A stretch of 64,000 bases of DNA from an uncultured Rhodocyclaceae bacterium (GCA_934271525.1 CAKQRL010000008.1:1-64000); one strand, 5' to 3'; shown: positions 16,934 through 26,543, counted from the first letter of the stretch. Translations and numbers: made by a program. Notes: a model not told the origin generated them from the sequence alone.

Positions 16934-18274
16934 ATGGGTGTGTATGACGACTACAAAAAGAAACTCGTTTCCGCAGATGAAGCGGTGAAATGCGTCAAAA
17001 ATGGCGATTGGGTGGAATATGGTTTTTGCATTTGCGGCCCGGTGGCGCTGGACCACGCATTGGCAAAACGCAAAGATGAATTAAAAAATATCAATATCCG
17101 AACGGGTGTGACGGCTTATCCACCCGAAGTGATGAAAGTAGACCCCAAAGGTGAAGTGTTTGGTTGGAACAGCGTGCATTATTCCGGTGCCGACCGCAAA
17201 CTTTCGGGCAATGGCGTGGCGTGGTTCTTGCCGATTAAATACAGCGAATTGCCGCGCTATATCCGTGAAAACTGCACAACCAATGTGTTTATGGTGCAAG
17301 TGGCGCCCATGGACAAACACGGCTACTTTAATTTTAGCGTTTCCGTTTCACACCACTTTGCGGTGGTGGAAGCCGTTAAAAAAGTTGGCGGCAAAATTAT
17401 TGTGGAAGTCAATGAAAATCTGCCGCGCGTTTATGGTGGTTTTGAAGAATCCATTCACATCTCCCAAGTGGATTTTGTGGTAGAAGGTCCCAACACGCCT
17501 TTGACGCAAATTCCTTCTGCTGTGGCAACCGATGTAGACAAAGCCGTTGCCAAATTGGTTGTGGAACAACTGCGCGATGGCGATTGCATTCAATTGGGCA
17601 TTGGCGGAATGCCGAACGCCATCGGTTCTTTGATTGCTGAATCCGATTTAAAAGACTTGGGCGTGCATACCGAAATGTTTGTGGATGCTTATGTGGATAT
17701 GTATAACGCTGGACGCATCACGGGTTTGAAGAAAAATTTTGACCGCGGTCGGATGGTGTTTGCTTTTGCTGGCGGCACCAACAAAACTTATGAGTTTTTG
17801 GACAACAATCCCATTATGGCGGGCGCACCCGTGGATTACACCAATCACCCAGCCGTGGCAGAAAAAATGGACAATTTGGTTTCCATCAACAATGCGGTGG
17901 AAGTGGATTTGTTTGGGCAAGTGGGCGCAGAATCTTCTGGTTGGAAGCAAATCAGCGGCACGGGCGGTCAGTTGGATTTTGTGCAAGCCGCTTATGCTTC
18001 TAAGGGCGGACGTTCTTTTATTTGCTTGTCTTCCACCTTCACCGACAAACAAGGCAATTTAAAATCCCGCATTGTGCCGCACTTTACGCCTGCCACCATT
18101 GCCACCGACCCGCGTACGGCAACGCATTTGGTTGTGACGGAATATGGCATTGCCAATATGAAAGGCAAAACCACTTGGGAGCGTGCCGAAGCCTTAATTG
18201 GCATTGCGCACCCTGATTTGCGTGATGAACTCATCAAAGAAGCCGAAAAAATGGGCATCTGGCGCAAGAAATAA
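16934..18274 (+). CDS. Acetyl-CoA hydrolase/transferase family CoA-transferase
   Basis: 446 residues, the length of the butyryl-CoA:acetate / 4-hydroxybutyrate CoA-transferase group. A glycine-rich QLGIGGMPNAIG near 215 and the GAESSGW segment near 335 belong to the CoA-binding and glutamate active-site region. It probably moves CoA between short-chain acids and acetate or succinate; the exact substrate cannot be read. Codon use favours frequent codons and an AAGGAG site precedes the ATG, as for a strongly expressed gene. ETF and acyl-CoA dehydrogenase genes 6-8 kb away suggest linked fatty acid metabolism. It ends in a strong terminator. Confidence 0.88.
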   Translation: MGVYDDYKKKLVSADEAVKCVKNGDWVEYGFCICGPVALDHALAKRKDELKNINIRTGVTAYPPEVMKVDPKGEVFGWNSVHYSGADRKLSGNGVAWFLPIKYSELPRYIRENCTTNVFMVQVAPMDKHGYFNFSVSVSHHFAVVEAVKKVGGKIIVEVNENLPRVYGGFEESIHISQVDFVVEGPNTPLTQIPSAVATDVDKAVAKLVVEQLRDGDCIQLGIGGMPNAIGSLIAESDLKDLGVHTEMFVDAYVDMYNAGRITGLKKNFDRGRMVFAFAGGTNKTYEFLDNNPIMAGAPVDYTNHPAVAEKMDNLVSINNAVEVDLFGQVGAESSGWKQISGTGGQLDFVQAAYASKGGRSFICLSSTFTDKQGNLKSRIVPHFTPATIATDPRTATHLVVTEYGIANMKGKTTWERAEALIGIAHPDLRDELIKEAEKMGIWRKK

Positions 18275-18295
18275 TTCCGCTATTTTTCAATACAA

Positions 18296-18324
18296 AAACC
18301 TGCTTTTTCAAAGCAGGTTTTTTT
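18296..18324 (+). terminator. Rho-independent terminator
   Basis: AAACCTGCTTT and AAAGCAGGTTT form a perfect stem followed by seven T, 20 bases after the CoA-transferase stop. Confidence 0.93.
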
Positions 18325-18330
18325 ATTTTT

Positions 18331-18368
18331 CCACGGTAAACCTCAAATTTTTTTGGCGTTGACCGTGG
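18331..18368. repeat. 38-bp compact repeat pair between convergent genes
   Basis: CCACGGTAAAC (18331-18341, +) with six bases and T7, then three bases and an inverted CCACGGTCAAC (18358-18368, -) that lacks its own T tract. Confidence 0.9.
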
Positions 18369-18404
18369 AAAATTTTACAATCGCTTATTTTTACTGCCGC
18401 GATG

Positions 18405-20435
18405 CTACGCTTTTAGAAAATCCATTTCCTTGCCATGCCAGCGGGCAAGGATGATATCGGCGGCGGCAGGCGTTTTGAGAAGGTCTGTGGCAAGCGGGCG
18501 AGCAAAGTCTAGCAAAGCCGCATCGTCCATCAAATTGGCATAGCGGAAAATCACCACGCCGCTTTGCTTTTGACCGACCAACTCGCCCGGACCGCGCAAT
18601 TCCAAATCGGCATTGGCAATGGCAAAGCCGTCTGTGTTTTCAAAAATCACCTTCAAGCGCGCCTTGGCAAGTTCGCTTAAATCTTCAGAATAAAGCAACA
18701 CGCAAATACTCTCTGCTGCGCCGCGCCCGACTCTACCGCGCAATTGGTGCAGCTGCGTTAAACCAAAACGTTCGGCATCTTCAATAACCATCAAACTTGC
18801 ATTGGGCACATCAACGCCGACTTCAATCACGGTAGTGGCAACCAAAATCTGCACGCGGTTATTGATGAAATCCGCCATTACAGCGGCTTTTTCAGCAGGT
18901 TTTTGCCTGCCATGCACCAGCGCAATGGTGCAATGCGGCAATTTTTCTTTTAATTGCGCCTCGGTTTGAATGGCGGCTTGCAATTCCAGCTTTTCGGATT
19001 CTTCAACCAATGGGCAAACCCAATAAATTTGGCGGTTTTGCGCCGCTTGCGCACCGATAAATTGAATGAGTTCATCGCGCCGACTCATTTTAATTAAGCG
19101 CGTTTGAATGGGTTTTCGCCCTTTGGGAAGTTCATCGATGGTGCTGACATCCAAATCCGCGTAATAACTCATCGCTAATGTGCGCGGAATGGGCGTAGCA
19201 GACATCATCAGTTGATGCGGAAAATCGCCTTTTTCGCGCAAAGCCAAGCGTTGCCCCACGCCAAAGCGATGCTGTTCGTCAATAATAACCAAACCCAGAT
19301 TGGCAAAAATCGCTTTTTCTTGAATTAACGCGTGCGTGCCAATAACAAGTCCTGTTGCGTTTTGCGCTTCTTTTAAAGCTGATCGCCGAACTTTTGCCGT
19401 TTGCGTGCCAATTAAAAGGGTAACTGGAATGCCCAAAGGCATTAACCATTCCTTGAATTTTTTGGCGTGTTGTTCTGCCAAAATTTCGGTTGGCACCATC
19501 AACGCCGCTTGAAAACCCGAATCAACAGCTTGGCAAACGGCAAAAGCGGCAACAATGGTTTTCCCAGAACCCACATCGCCTTGCAACAAGCGATGCATTG
19601 GGAAAGATTTTGATAAATCTTCTGCTATTTCAGCCACCACGCGTTGTTGCGCATTGGTTAAGGCAAAAGGCAAGTTTTGGATTAAGGCTTTTTGTAAGCG
19701 ACTCTCTTTTAAAAACGGGCGGGATTTTTCGGATTTGCGTGCTGCCATGGCGCGTTGCAATGAGATTTGTTGCGCCAACAATTCGTCTAATTTCACGCGT
19801 TGCCACGCAGGATGCGTGTGGTTTTCCAAAGCAGTGCGGTCAGCATTGGCTGGCGGAGCGTGCAACAAGCGAATGGCATCGGCAAAACTTGGCAAGTCTT
19901 GTTCTTTTAAAAAAGCATCAGGCAAAACTTCTGCCAACAGCGCATCGTTTTCTTTATTTTTTATGGCAAAGGCAATTTGCGATTGAATAGAATATTGCGG
20001 CAAGCCTGTGGTTGTGGGGTAAATTGGTGTAAGCGTTGTTTTGGCGGGCGTTCCAGCCTGCACAAAATGGTAGCGCGGGTGCATCATTTCAAAGCCGAAT
20101 AAGCCTTGGCGCACTTCACCAAAGACTCGCAAAATCGCATTGTTGCGGTTAAATGCCGACATTTGCGATGGGTATAAATTAAAAAAACGGATTTCTGCCG
20201 TATCGCCTGCCGCGTCAGCAACTTTGGCAATCAACTGCGTTTTGGCACCGTAGCGCACTTGACTGCCCAAAATTTTAAAATCCAAGGTAACAGCGGCGGG
20301 AATGGCGACTGCTTCTTTTAAAAGATACAAACGCGTTTCATCTTCGTAGCGAAAGGGCAAGTGCAACAACTTGCCCAAATCATCCACGATGCCAAGTTTT
20401 TCTAATGGTGATTGCCGCGTGCGTTTTTTTTCCAC
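18405..20435 (-). CDS. recG: ATP-dependent DNA helicase RecG
   Basis: Remodels stalled replication forks and branched DNA. 676 residues, typical length. An N-terminal wedge/OB domain is followed by Walker A GDVGSGKT near 280, DEQHRFG as DExH box near 380, SATPIPRT, and the C-terminal helicase motif QLRGRVGRG near 575. The GTG at 20435 is the likely start and lies in a decayed repeat unit. Neighbour ridA lies upstream in the same direction. Confidence 0.97.
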   Translation of the reverse strand: MEKKRTRQSPLEKLGIVDDLGKLLHLPFRYEDETRLYLLKEAVAIPAAVTLDFKILGSQVRYGAKTQLIAKVADAAGDTAEIRFFNLYPSQMSAFNRNNAILRVFGEVRQGLFGFEMMHPRYHFVQAGTPAKTTLTPIYPTTTGLPQYSIQSQIAFAIKNKENDALLAEVLPDAFLKEQDLPSFADAIRLLHAPPANADRTALENHTHPAWQRVKLDELLAQQISLQRAMAARKSEKSRPFLKESRLQKALIQNLPFALTNAQQRVVAEIAEDLSKSFPMHRLLQGDVGSGKTIVAAFAVCQAVDSGFQAALMVPTEILAEQHAKKFKEWLMPLGIPVTLLIGTQTAKVRRSALKEAQNATGLVIGTHALIQEKAIFANLGLVIIDEQHRFGVGQRLALREKGDFPHQLMMSATPIPRTLAMSYYADLDVSTIDELPKGRKPIQTRLIKMSRRDELIQFIGAQAAQNRQIYWVCPLVEESEKLELQAAIQTEAQLKEKLPHCTIALVHGRQKPAEKAAVMADFINNRVQILVATTVIEVGVDVPNASLMVIEDAERFGLTQLHQLRGRVGRGAAESICVLLYSEDLSELAKARLKVIFENTDGFAIANADLELRGPGELVGQKQSGVVIFRYANLMDDAALLDFARPLATDLLKTPAAADIILARWHGKEMDFLKA

Positions 20436-20454
20436 GTTTTGAAAAAAAATCGGT

Positions 20455-20500
20455 GTTTACCGTGAATTTTTGCCGATTTTGGCAAAAATCCACGGTAAAC
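20455..20500. repeat. Repeat units upstream of recG, one decayed
   Basis: An exact CCACGGTAAAC with six bases and T7 (20490-20500, +) and, tail to tail, a changed core GTTTACCGTGA (20455-20465). Further left, TCCACG at 20431-20436 looks like the eroded partner of the latter and holds the GTG start of recG. Confidence 0.8.
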
Positions 20501-20517
20501 CGCATATTTTTTTGAAA

Positions 20518-20895
20518 TTAAGGCAACTGCAAAATCGCTTCTATTTCCACGCTTGCCCCGCGTGGCAAACCCTTGACTTCAACGACTGATCGCGCAGGAA
20601 AAGGCGCTGTAAAGAGCGATTCAATGTGTTCATTGACCAAGCCAAAATCCGCCAAGTCGGTAACAAAAACGGTGATTTTGACGATGTCATCCAATGTTGC
20701 GCCCGCGTTTTTGATGATTTCTTCCAAGCTTGTAAAAATGCGGATAAGCTGCGCTTTGGTGCCGCAAAAAAGTTCGCCCGTTTCCAAATTCAACCCGATT
20801 TGACCAGAAATATAAATGGTTTTGCCGCTGCGAATAGCTTGCGAATAAGGACCAATCGGCGCGGGAGCCAAGGGCGTTAAAAGTGCTTCTTTCAT
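20518..20895 (-). CDS. ridA: RidA family reactive intermediate deaminase
   Basis: 125 residues, the usual RidA trimer subunit. It deaminates reactive enamines and imines formed by PLP enzymes. GPYSQAIRSGKTIYISGQIG near 15-35 and the C-terminal ARSVVEVKGLPRGASVEIEA, with the conserved arginine near 103 and glutamate near 118, are diagnostic. ATG 20895 is preferred over ATG 20898 because AAAGGAG is then at normal spacing. Confidence 0.94.
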   Translation of the reverse strand: MKEALLTPLAPAPIGPYSQAIRSGKTIYISGQIGLNLETGELFCGTKAQLIRIFTSLEEIIKNAGATLDDIVKITVFVTDLADFGLVNEHIESLFTAPFPARSVVEVKGLPRGASVEIEAILQLP

Positions 20896-20905
20896 CATTT
20901 CTCCT

Positions 20906-21880
20906 TTAAGAACTTGGGGCAACCACAATGGAATCAATGCCCATGGATTTCAACTGTTGGCGCGCGCCCTCCGCTTCGCGCCGCGTGGTAAAGGGACCAA
21001 CCTGCACGCGACTTTCCAAAACGGTTGGGATGCCGGCGGAAACCAAGCGTTGATAAAGCGCGCGCGCGCGGTTGTTTTCAATAAAAATGCCCGCCTGCAC
21101 GTGAAAACGGTTGTTTGGCATTCGCGTTGTGGGTTGCGCGGTTGTTGCCTTTGGCAAACCCGAATCCGTGCGGCTTTGCATGGGCACATTCGCCGAATTT
21201 TCAGGTTCTATGCGTTCGGCTTGTGCCACGCGCGCTTGTTGTTGGGCACGTTGGTATTGCTGAATTTGTTGTTGGCGTTGGGAGATTGGCTGGCGTTGCG
21301 TGGTTTTTTGCGCGGCTTGTGCCGTTCGGGTTCGCTGCGGAGAGATTCTTAAAATGGTTTCTCCCGTTTCTGTTACGGTTTGTTCCACAATCGGCGTGTT
21401 TGGGTCTTGCGCTACTTCGGGCTGCTCGGGCTCTTCTTCTACAAAATTCAAGTCATCAAAAGGCGTGCGTTCGGGGGACACGCCATCGGGTTGCCGCGGC
21501 GGTTGCGGCGCGGGGTCTGCTTGTTGTGGTTGTTGCGGTTCGGCTTGTTCTTGTTGTGCGGCATCTAATCGGTTTTTTAGGTCATCAACCTTGTCTAAAT
21601 TGATAGCGGGAATTTCAGTTGAAGTTTTCGGCGCGGATGGCGCAGGAGCAACCGCTTTGTTTTTTTCGTTTAAAAAATCAAAAGCCAATAACAATACCAA
21701 CAAAAAAATCACCACGCCAAACACAATCAGCATTTTGCGCAACAAATTCTTTTTTGCTAGCTCAGTGCGGGGTGTTGCGGAAAAATCATCGTTTAAGGCA
21801 TTAGAAAAATTGTTCGCACCGCCGCTAGACACACGGCGGCTTACCGTGCGCACGGTGTGGGTAGGTTTATTCGCCGCCAT
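20906..21880 (-). CDS. SPOR domain membrane protein
   Basis: 324 residues. Cytoplasmic N-terminus, one membrane segment (about 48-68), a long Q/P-rich periplasmic linker, and a C-terminal SPOR domain (about 247-320; FHVQAGIFIENNRARAL ... VQVGPFTTRREAEG). SPOR domains bind denuded glycan strands at the septum, so a cell division or cell wall role is likely. Its ATG lies 14 bases inside the preceding DUF2802 gene. Similar in layout to FtsN/DedD but not assigned. Confidence 0.88.
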   Translation of the reverse strand: MAANKPTHTVRTVSRRVSSGGANNFSNALNDDFSATPRTELAKKNLLRKMLIVFGVVIFLLVLLLAFDFLNEKNKAVAPAPSAPKTSTEIPAINLDKVDDLKNRLDAAQQEQAEPQQPQQADPAPQPPRQPDGVSPERTPFDDLNFVEEEPEQPEVAQDPNTPIVEQTVTETGETILRISPQRTRTAQAAQKTTQRQPISQRQQQIQQYQRAQQQARVAQAERIEPENSANVPMQSRTDSGLPKATTAQPTTRMPNNRFHVQAGIFIENNRARALYQRLVSAGIPTVLESRVQVGPFTTRREAEGARQQLKSMGIDSIVVAPSS

Positions 21881-22613
21881 TGTTGAAATCTCCTTGGCTA
21901 CGCGCTAACGCGCTTACCAATTCAGCTTCGGCTAGCGTCATTCCGCAACGCTGTGAAATTTCTTGCGCGTTGTAGCCCGAACCTGCCAAACGCATGGCTT
22001 CGTTATACATCGGCGATACGGCTTGCATATTGCGCAAGCGTTCTAATTCTTGCGCTGTGGATTCACTAAAATGCGCCAAATTTGTGCGGATTTCCAAAAG
22101 GCCTTGGCGAATGGATACCATTTGCTGTTCTATGGAATCGATGCGGGCAGCCAAATGGCTTGGTTGCAAATTGAGCTCAGGCGGTTCATAAGCATAAGCA
22201 TTGCGGCGTTGTTGCTGCGCTTGTTTTTGTTGTGGCGGTGGCGATTGCGGTTGTGTGCGGCGCTCGGTTCGTGGGTATGGCCGCGTATCGGGATTGCCGT
22301 GCCGCCTTTCTTGAAAAGCGTGCGCGCGTTCATGAAAAGTGCGGGCGCACTGTTCTTGGTAGGCGCGCGGGTCGCTTAAATCTAAGACGTTTTCATCATC
22401 GTCATCATCATCATCGTAAAAATTTTTTTGGGTTGACCGTGGAAAATCGGATTCTCTTCGGTTTAATCCCGGCTCAAAATGCACGTTTTGGCGGCGAGTG
22501 GCGTTTTTTTTCCTTTGATTATTCGGCGTTAAGTTAAAAATTTTCCACGCCAAAAAACCGCCATAAATAATGGCAAAAACAATTAAAACGATGATGACTT
22601 CCCGAAAGTCCAT
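21867..22613 (-). CDS. DUF2802-type membrane protein
   Basis: 248 residues. One N-terminal membrane segment (5-27), a basic and Q/P-rich linker with a run of seven aspartates near 67-73 (a GAT/GAC repeat), a coiled-coil near 160-190, and a C-terminal helix-turn-helix-like EISQRCGMTLAEAELVSALA typical of DUF2802. Function unknown. A repeat core in the linker encodes R-S-T. Overlap with the SPOR gene suggests joint expression. Confidence 0.78.
   Translation of the reverse strand: MDFREVIIVLIVFAIIYGGFLAWKIFNLTPNNQRKKNATRRQNVHFEPGLNRRESDFPRSTQKNFYDDDDDDDENVLDLSDPRAYQEQCARTFHERAHAFQERRHGNPDTRPYPRTERRTQPQSPPPQQKQAQQQRRNAYAYEPPELNLQPSHLAARIDSIEQQMVSIRQGLLEIRTNLAHFSESTAQELERLRNMQAVSPMYNEAMRLAGSGYNAQEISQRCGMTLAEAELVSALARSQGDFNNGGE
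22432..22442 (-). repeat. Single uptake-like core inside the DUF2802 gene
   Basis: CCACGGTCAAC on the minus strand, without the T7 tract at the usual distance; it falls in a low-complexity linker. Confidence 0.8.
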
Positions 22614-22619
22614 AGCCGT

Positions 22620-23687
22620 CTAAAAACCGATGGAATACTGCAAGCCCAAAAGATGCGCATCCGTTTGAAAACGCCCAGCCCAATCTGCCGTTTGCGCATC
22701 GCTTTTTGAAGAATAAACGTAACTATAACCAAAATCCACAACGCCGTAGAGTTGATGCGCGTAACGAAGCCCAGTTGAAATATACCAATCGTTATGCTGC
22801 GGCAAGGCGGCAGTGCGGTTTTCAACTTGCATTGGCGACATATCATAAGCCAAACCAAACTTCCACTTCCATTGTGGATAAAAATTCCACGCCGTGCCCC
22901 ACGCCACTTTTAAGCCGTGTTTATTTGAAATGCTCGGCAACTGCTCACTGGCAAAGCGCACGCCGTTATTCTGCCATTTGGTGTATTCAATTTTGCCCAT
23001 CAATTCCCAGCCGCGAATCAATTGTTGCCACGTGGTAATGGTGAATTTTCCGGGCGTTTTCAACTGCCAGCCACTGCCTTTGAAGTAAAAGGGCGATTGG
23101 TAAGAAACGCTCACATTCATTGTGTTGGAAGGAGTCAACAAAACACCCACATTCCAGCCGAGCGCTTGGTCTTTATCATTTAAAGAATCAAACGCCCACG
23201 CCGCGCGGGCATAAGCAATGCCAAGCCCCAAGCTAAATTTTTCGTGCGCGCGGTAAGCCAAATTGGAGGCAAATTGCGTGATTTTGAGTTCTGCATTTTG
23301 TTGCCAAGAATCCGCCGTTGCCCAAGGTTTTTCATAACGGTTTTCTAATAAAAAAGGTTGGTTGGCGGCAACACCCAAAACAAAGGATTCGCCCAATTCT
23401 GTGGCGGCGTAAAAATTGCCGCTGGCAAGATAGTCATCGGCTTGGTTGGATTCAAAAAAGCGCACGCGGTGTTTAATACCCAGCCCGCCTGCGGAAATGT
23501 TAATGCCTTTTAAACGCGATAAGCTCGCGGGGTTATAAGCTTGCGCGCTGGCGTTTTCAATGGATGAACCGCCGCCTGCAAAGGCAGTGCCGATGTCGCT
23601 TGCGGAAATAGCCGGGTTTTGGTAACCCGCCGCAATCGCTGTGCTCGCAAGCGTTGGTGTTAAAAATAACGTGAAAAGGCGTTTCAT
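22620..23687 (-). CDS. OmpP1/FadL family outer membrane transporter
   Basis: 355 residues with a signal peptide (1-19). The mature N-terminus (GYQNPAISASDIGTAFAGGGSSIENASAQAYNPA, near 21-54) is the FadL hatch/NPA signature, then alternating beta strands to a terminal aromatic-type Q-Y-S-I-G-F. It would admit long-chain fatty acids or other hydrophobic compounds across the outer membrane. Fits with the nearby etf and acyl-CoA dehydrogenase genes. Divergent from ppx. Confidence 0.92.
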   Translation of the reverse strand: MKRLFTLFLTPTLASTAIAAGYQNPAISASDIGTAFAGGGSSIENASAQAYNPASLSRLKGINISAGGLGIKHRVRFFESNQADDYLASGNFYAATELGESFVLGVAANQPFLLENRYEKPWATADSWQQNAELKITQFASNLAYRAHEKFSLGLGIAYARAAWAFDSLNDKDQALGWNVGVLLTPSNTMNVSVSYQSPFYFKGSGWQLKTPGKFTITTWQQLIRGWELMGKIEYTKWQNNGVRFASEQLPSISNKHGLKVAWGTAWNFYPQWKWKFGLAYDMSPMQVENRTAALPQHNDWYISTGLRYAHQLYGVVDFGYSYVYSSKSDAQTADWAGRFQTDAHLLGLQYSIGF

Positions 23688-23725
23688 AAAAAAGAAGTCA
23701 AGTAAAATGGCGCAGTTTTAAAATT

Positions 23726-23772
23726 CCACGGTAAGCCAAACTTTTTTCAAAAAAAATCTTGGTTTACCGTGG
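23726..23772. repeat. Repeat pair between divergent fadL-like and ppx
   Basis: A one-base variant core CCACGGTAAGC (23726-23736, +) faces an exact CCACGGTAAAC (23762-23772, -). Because the genes diverge, it cannot act as terminator for either. Confidence 0.85.
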
Positions 23773-23804
23773 AAAAAGGCTAATTTTAACAGGAATTTAA
23801 CGCA

Positions 23805-24716
23805 ATGCCCGCACGTTTTGCCGCACTTGATTTGGGTTCAAATAGTTTCCGTCTGCAAATTGCCAAAATGCACAATCAACGCTTGGTTTTAGAAAAGCGA
23901 ATCCGCGAGCCCGTGCGGCTTGCCGCCTTTTTGGATGAGAACAAAAATTTGCGCTTGGCAGGGTTTTACCAAGCCGCCAAAGCGCTTGCCAACTTTCACC
24001 AAAAACTCAAAAATTTTGAGAATAATCACGTTTTGGCAACCGGCACTTTTGCCTTGCGCAGTGCGCAAAACAAACCAGAATTTTTGCCTTTGTTGGAAGA
24101 TGCCTTGGGTTTTCCCATTCGAGTTTTATCGGGCGAAGAAGAAGCGCGCTATATTTTTTACGGCATGCAGGCAACTTTGCCCAAAACAAATGAAGCGCGC
24201 TTGTTTATTGATATTGGCGGTGGTTCAACGGAGATTATTTGCGGGGCTGGAAATCAGATTTTAACGCTTGCTTCAATTCCAATCGGTTGTGTGACGCAAA
24301 GTTTGCTTTTTTTTAAAAAGAATACCATCACAAAAGAAGAATTTGCCTTTGCGCAGCAATCGGCAGCAGAAATGTTTGCCCCACTTTTTAAAAAAATTGT
24401 GGGTTTACCGTGGAAAATTGCTTTTGGTAGCTCGGGCAGTGTGCGCGCAACCATGGAATTTTTAAAACTCAACGATTTTTCTAAAAAGCGCGAAATTACC
24501 AAAGAAATTTTGGAGGCGATTGTTGGCGAATTTTTAAAAACCGGTGATTTTTCGCGCTTTAAAATGGGCGATATTCGCGCCGACCGCCGCGCCATTATGC
24601 CTGCTGGTTTTTCTATTTTGTTGGCATTATTTAACACTTTTCACATACAAAAATTGCGCTATGCCAAAGGCGCATTGTGCCAAGGATTGTTGAGTGAAAT
24701 GGCAGGGCTAACTTGA
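23805..24716 (+). CDS. ppx: Ppx/GppA family phosphatase, short form
   Basis: 303 residues with the ASKHA core: ALDLGSNSFRLQIA near 7, SGEEEARYIFYG near 110 and IDIGGGSTEI near 130. The family splits polyphosphate or pppGpp. It lacks the C-terminal HD-like domain of the 500-residue enzymes, as in the short Ppx1-type forms. A full repeat unit is translated as GLPWKI near residue 201. Which substrate is used cannot be told from sequence. Confidence 0.9.
   Translation: MPARFAALDLGSNSFRLQIAKMHNQRLVLEKRIREPVRLAAFLDENKNLRLAGFYQAAKALANFHQKLKNFENNHVLATGTFALRSAQNKPEFLPLLEDALGFPIRVLSGEEEARYIFYGMQATLPKTNEARLFIDIGGGSTEIICGAGNQILTLASIPIGCVTQSLLFFKKNTITKEEFAFAQQSAAEMFAPLFKKIVGLPWKIAFGSSGSVRATMEFLKLNDFSKKREITKEILEAIVGEFLKTGDFSRFKMGDIRADRRAIMPAGFSILLALFNTFHIQKLRYAKGALCQGLLSEMAGLT
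24403..24413 (-). repeat. Single uptake-like unit inside ppx
   Basis: CCACGGTAAAC on the minus strand with six bases and T7 kept, read as G-L-P-W-K-I in Ppx without any evident insertion. Confidence 0.9.
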
Positions 24717-24741
24717 CATAGATGGCGGCTTAAACTACTTT
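24713..24741 (+). promoter_or_regulatory. Candidate promoter of etfBA
   Basis: TTGACA (overlapping the ppx stop), 17 bases, TACTTT. The -35 box is perfect, the -10 weak. Confidence 0.5.
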
Positions 24742-24793
24742 AACATTTTGCAAAAATTGGTCATTTTTTTTGAAATATTTTAAGGAGGGTAGC

Positions 24794-25543
24794 GTGAAAG
24801 TTCTTGTTCCAATCAAACGGTGTATTGATTCCAACGTCCGCGTGCGTGTGAAAGCCGACAACACCGATGTGGATTTGGCAAATGTCAAAATGAGCATGAA
24901 TCCTTTTGATGAAATCGCCGTGGAAGAAGCCGTGCGTTTGAAAGAAAAAGGCGTGGCAACCGAAGTTGTGGCGGTAAGTTGCGGTGTTAGCGCTTGCCAA
25001 GAAACCTTGCGCACAGCGCTTGCCATTGGTGCTGACCGTGCCATTTTGGTGGATGCACCGGCTGATATTCAACCCTTAGCCATTGCCAAACTCTTAAAAG
25101 CCGTGTGCGACAAAGAAAATCCAGATTTGGTGGTTTTGGGTCGCCAAGCCATTGATGACGATTCTGCACAAACGGGGCAAATGTTGGCGGCATTAAAAGG
25201 CTGGCCACAAGCCACTTTTGCTTCCAAAGTGGATGTGGAAGGCGGCAAAGCCACCGTCACGCGCGAAATTGACGGCGGCTTGGAAACCGTGGCTTTAACC
25301 ATGCCTGCTGTGGTTACCACCGATTTGCGTTTGAATGAACCGCGTTACCCTACTTTGCCCAACATTATGAAAGCCAAGAAAAAACCCTTGGAAACTTTAA
25401 AAGCTGCTGATTTGGGCGTAGATGTTGGCAATCGTTTGACCATCACCAAAGTAACCGAACCGCCCAAACGTTCGGCAGGCACCATTGTGCCAGATGTGGC
25501 AAGCTTGATTGACAAACTCAAAAACGAAGCCAAAGTCATTTAA
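24794..25543 (+). CDS. etfB: Electron transfer flavoprotein beta subunit
   Basis: Takes electrons from acyl-CoA dehydrogenases and passes them to ETF:quinone oxidoreductase, as a dimer with EtfA. 249 residues starting VKVLVPIKRCID, with VLGRQAIDDDSAQTGQMLA near 120 as AMP-binding loop. GTG 24794 is chosen because AAGGAGGG lies eight bases upstream. etfA follows after 15 bases. Confidence 0.97.
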   Translation: MKVLVPIKRCIDSNVRVRVKADNTDVDLANVKMSMNPFDEIAVEEAVRLKEKGVATEVVAVSCGVSACQETLRTALAIGADRAILVDAPADIQPLAIAKLLKAVCDKENPDLVVLGRQAIDDDSAQTGQMLAALKGWPQATFASKVDVEGGKATVTREIDGGLETVALTMPAVVTTDLRLNEPRYPTLPNIMKAKKKPLETLKAADLGVDVGNRLTITKVTEPPKRSAGTIVPDVASLIDKLKNEAKVI

Positions 25544-25558
25544 AAAGGAGGAAAAATT

Positions 25559-26488
25559 ATGACTATTCTTGTTATTGCCGAACACGACAACGCTTCTTTA
25601 AAAGCCTCCACTTTGAATACCATCACAGCGGCACAAAAAATTGGCGGTGAAATTCACGTTTTGGTGGCAGGTGAAAACTGCGCCGCCGTTGTGGATGCGG
25701 TTAAAGCCATCGATGGTGTTGCCAAAGTTAAATCGGTTGATTCGCCTATTTACCAAGCGCAAGGTCCTGAAAATTTAAGCGTTTTGATTAAAGACAATGC
25801 CGCAGGCTATGATGTTTTCATTGCGCCGGCTTCGCCTTTTGGCAAAAGTTTGATGCCGCGTGTTGCCGCTTTGTTGGATGTGGCGCAAATCTCCGACATT
25901 GTGGGTGTAGAAAGTGCGGATACGTTTGTGCGCCCCATTTACGCCGGCAATGCCTTGGCAACGGTAAAAACTGCGGACTCTGTTAAAGTGCTCACCGCGC
26001 GCCCCACGGCTTTTGATGCGGCTGGCACAGGCGGCGCAGCAGCAGTTGAAACGATTAACGCCTCGGCTGATTTGGGCGTGAGCACCTTGGTTTCTCGCGA
26101 ATTAACCAAATCCGCTCGGCCGGAATTGGGCGCTGCCAAAATCATTTGTTCGGGCGGCCGCGGTTTGGGCAGTGGCGACAATTACAAAAAAATCATGGAA
26201 CCCTTGGCAGACAAGCTCGGTGCCGCACTTGGCGCTTCGCGCGCGGCGGTTGATGCTGGTTTTGTGCCCAACGATTACCAAGTTGGTCAAACCGGCAAAA
26301 TTGTGGCACCTCAACTCTACATTGCCGTGGGCATCTCAGGCGCCATTCAACATTTGGCAGGGATGAAAGATTCCAAAGTCATTGTGGCAATCAACAAAGA
26401 TCCCGAAGCGCCAATTTTCCAAGTGGCAGATTACGGCTTGGTGGCAGATTTATTTGAAGCCGTGCCGCAAATGGTAGATGCGCTTTAA
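25559..26488 (+). CDS. etfA: Electron transfer flavoprotein alpha subunit
   Basis: 309 residues. The C-terminal FAD domain shows the signature from GQTGKIVAPQLYIAVGISGAIQHLAGM to INKDPEAPIFQVADYGLV (about 240-295). Strong AAGGAGG site before the ATG. Forms the ETF dimer with EtfB. Confidence 0.97.
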   Translation: MTILVIAEHDNASLKASTLNTITAAQKIGGEIHVLVAGENCAAVVDAVKAIDGVAKVKSVDSPIYQAQGPENLSVLIKDNAAGYDVFIAPASPFGKSLMPRVAALLDVAQISDIVGVESADTFVRPIYAGNALATVKTADSVKVLTARPTAFDAAGTGGAAAVETINASADLGVSTLVSRELTKSARPELGAAKIICSGGRGLGSGDNYKKIMEPLADKLGAALGASRAAVDAGFVPNDYQVGQTGKIVAPQLYIAVGISGAIQHLAGMKDSKVIVAINKDPEAPIFQVADYGLVADLFEAVPQMVDAL

Positions 26489-26543
26489 AGTTTTGCAATA
26501 ATTGGTGTGATTTTTTTAAAAAATCCACTTTAAAAATTTAAAA

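Noticed and set aside
22393..22420. CAT/CGT triplet run in the DUF2802 gene as a phase-variable repeat
   Set aside because: It is a triplet repeat coding for aspartates, so length change would not shift the frame.
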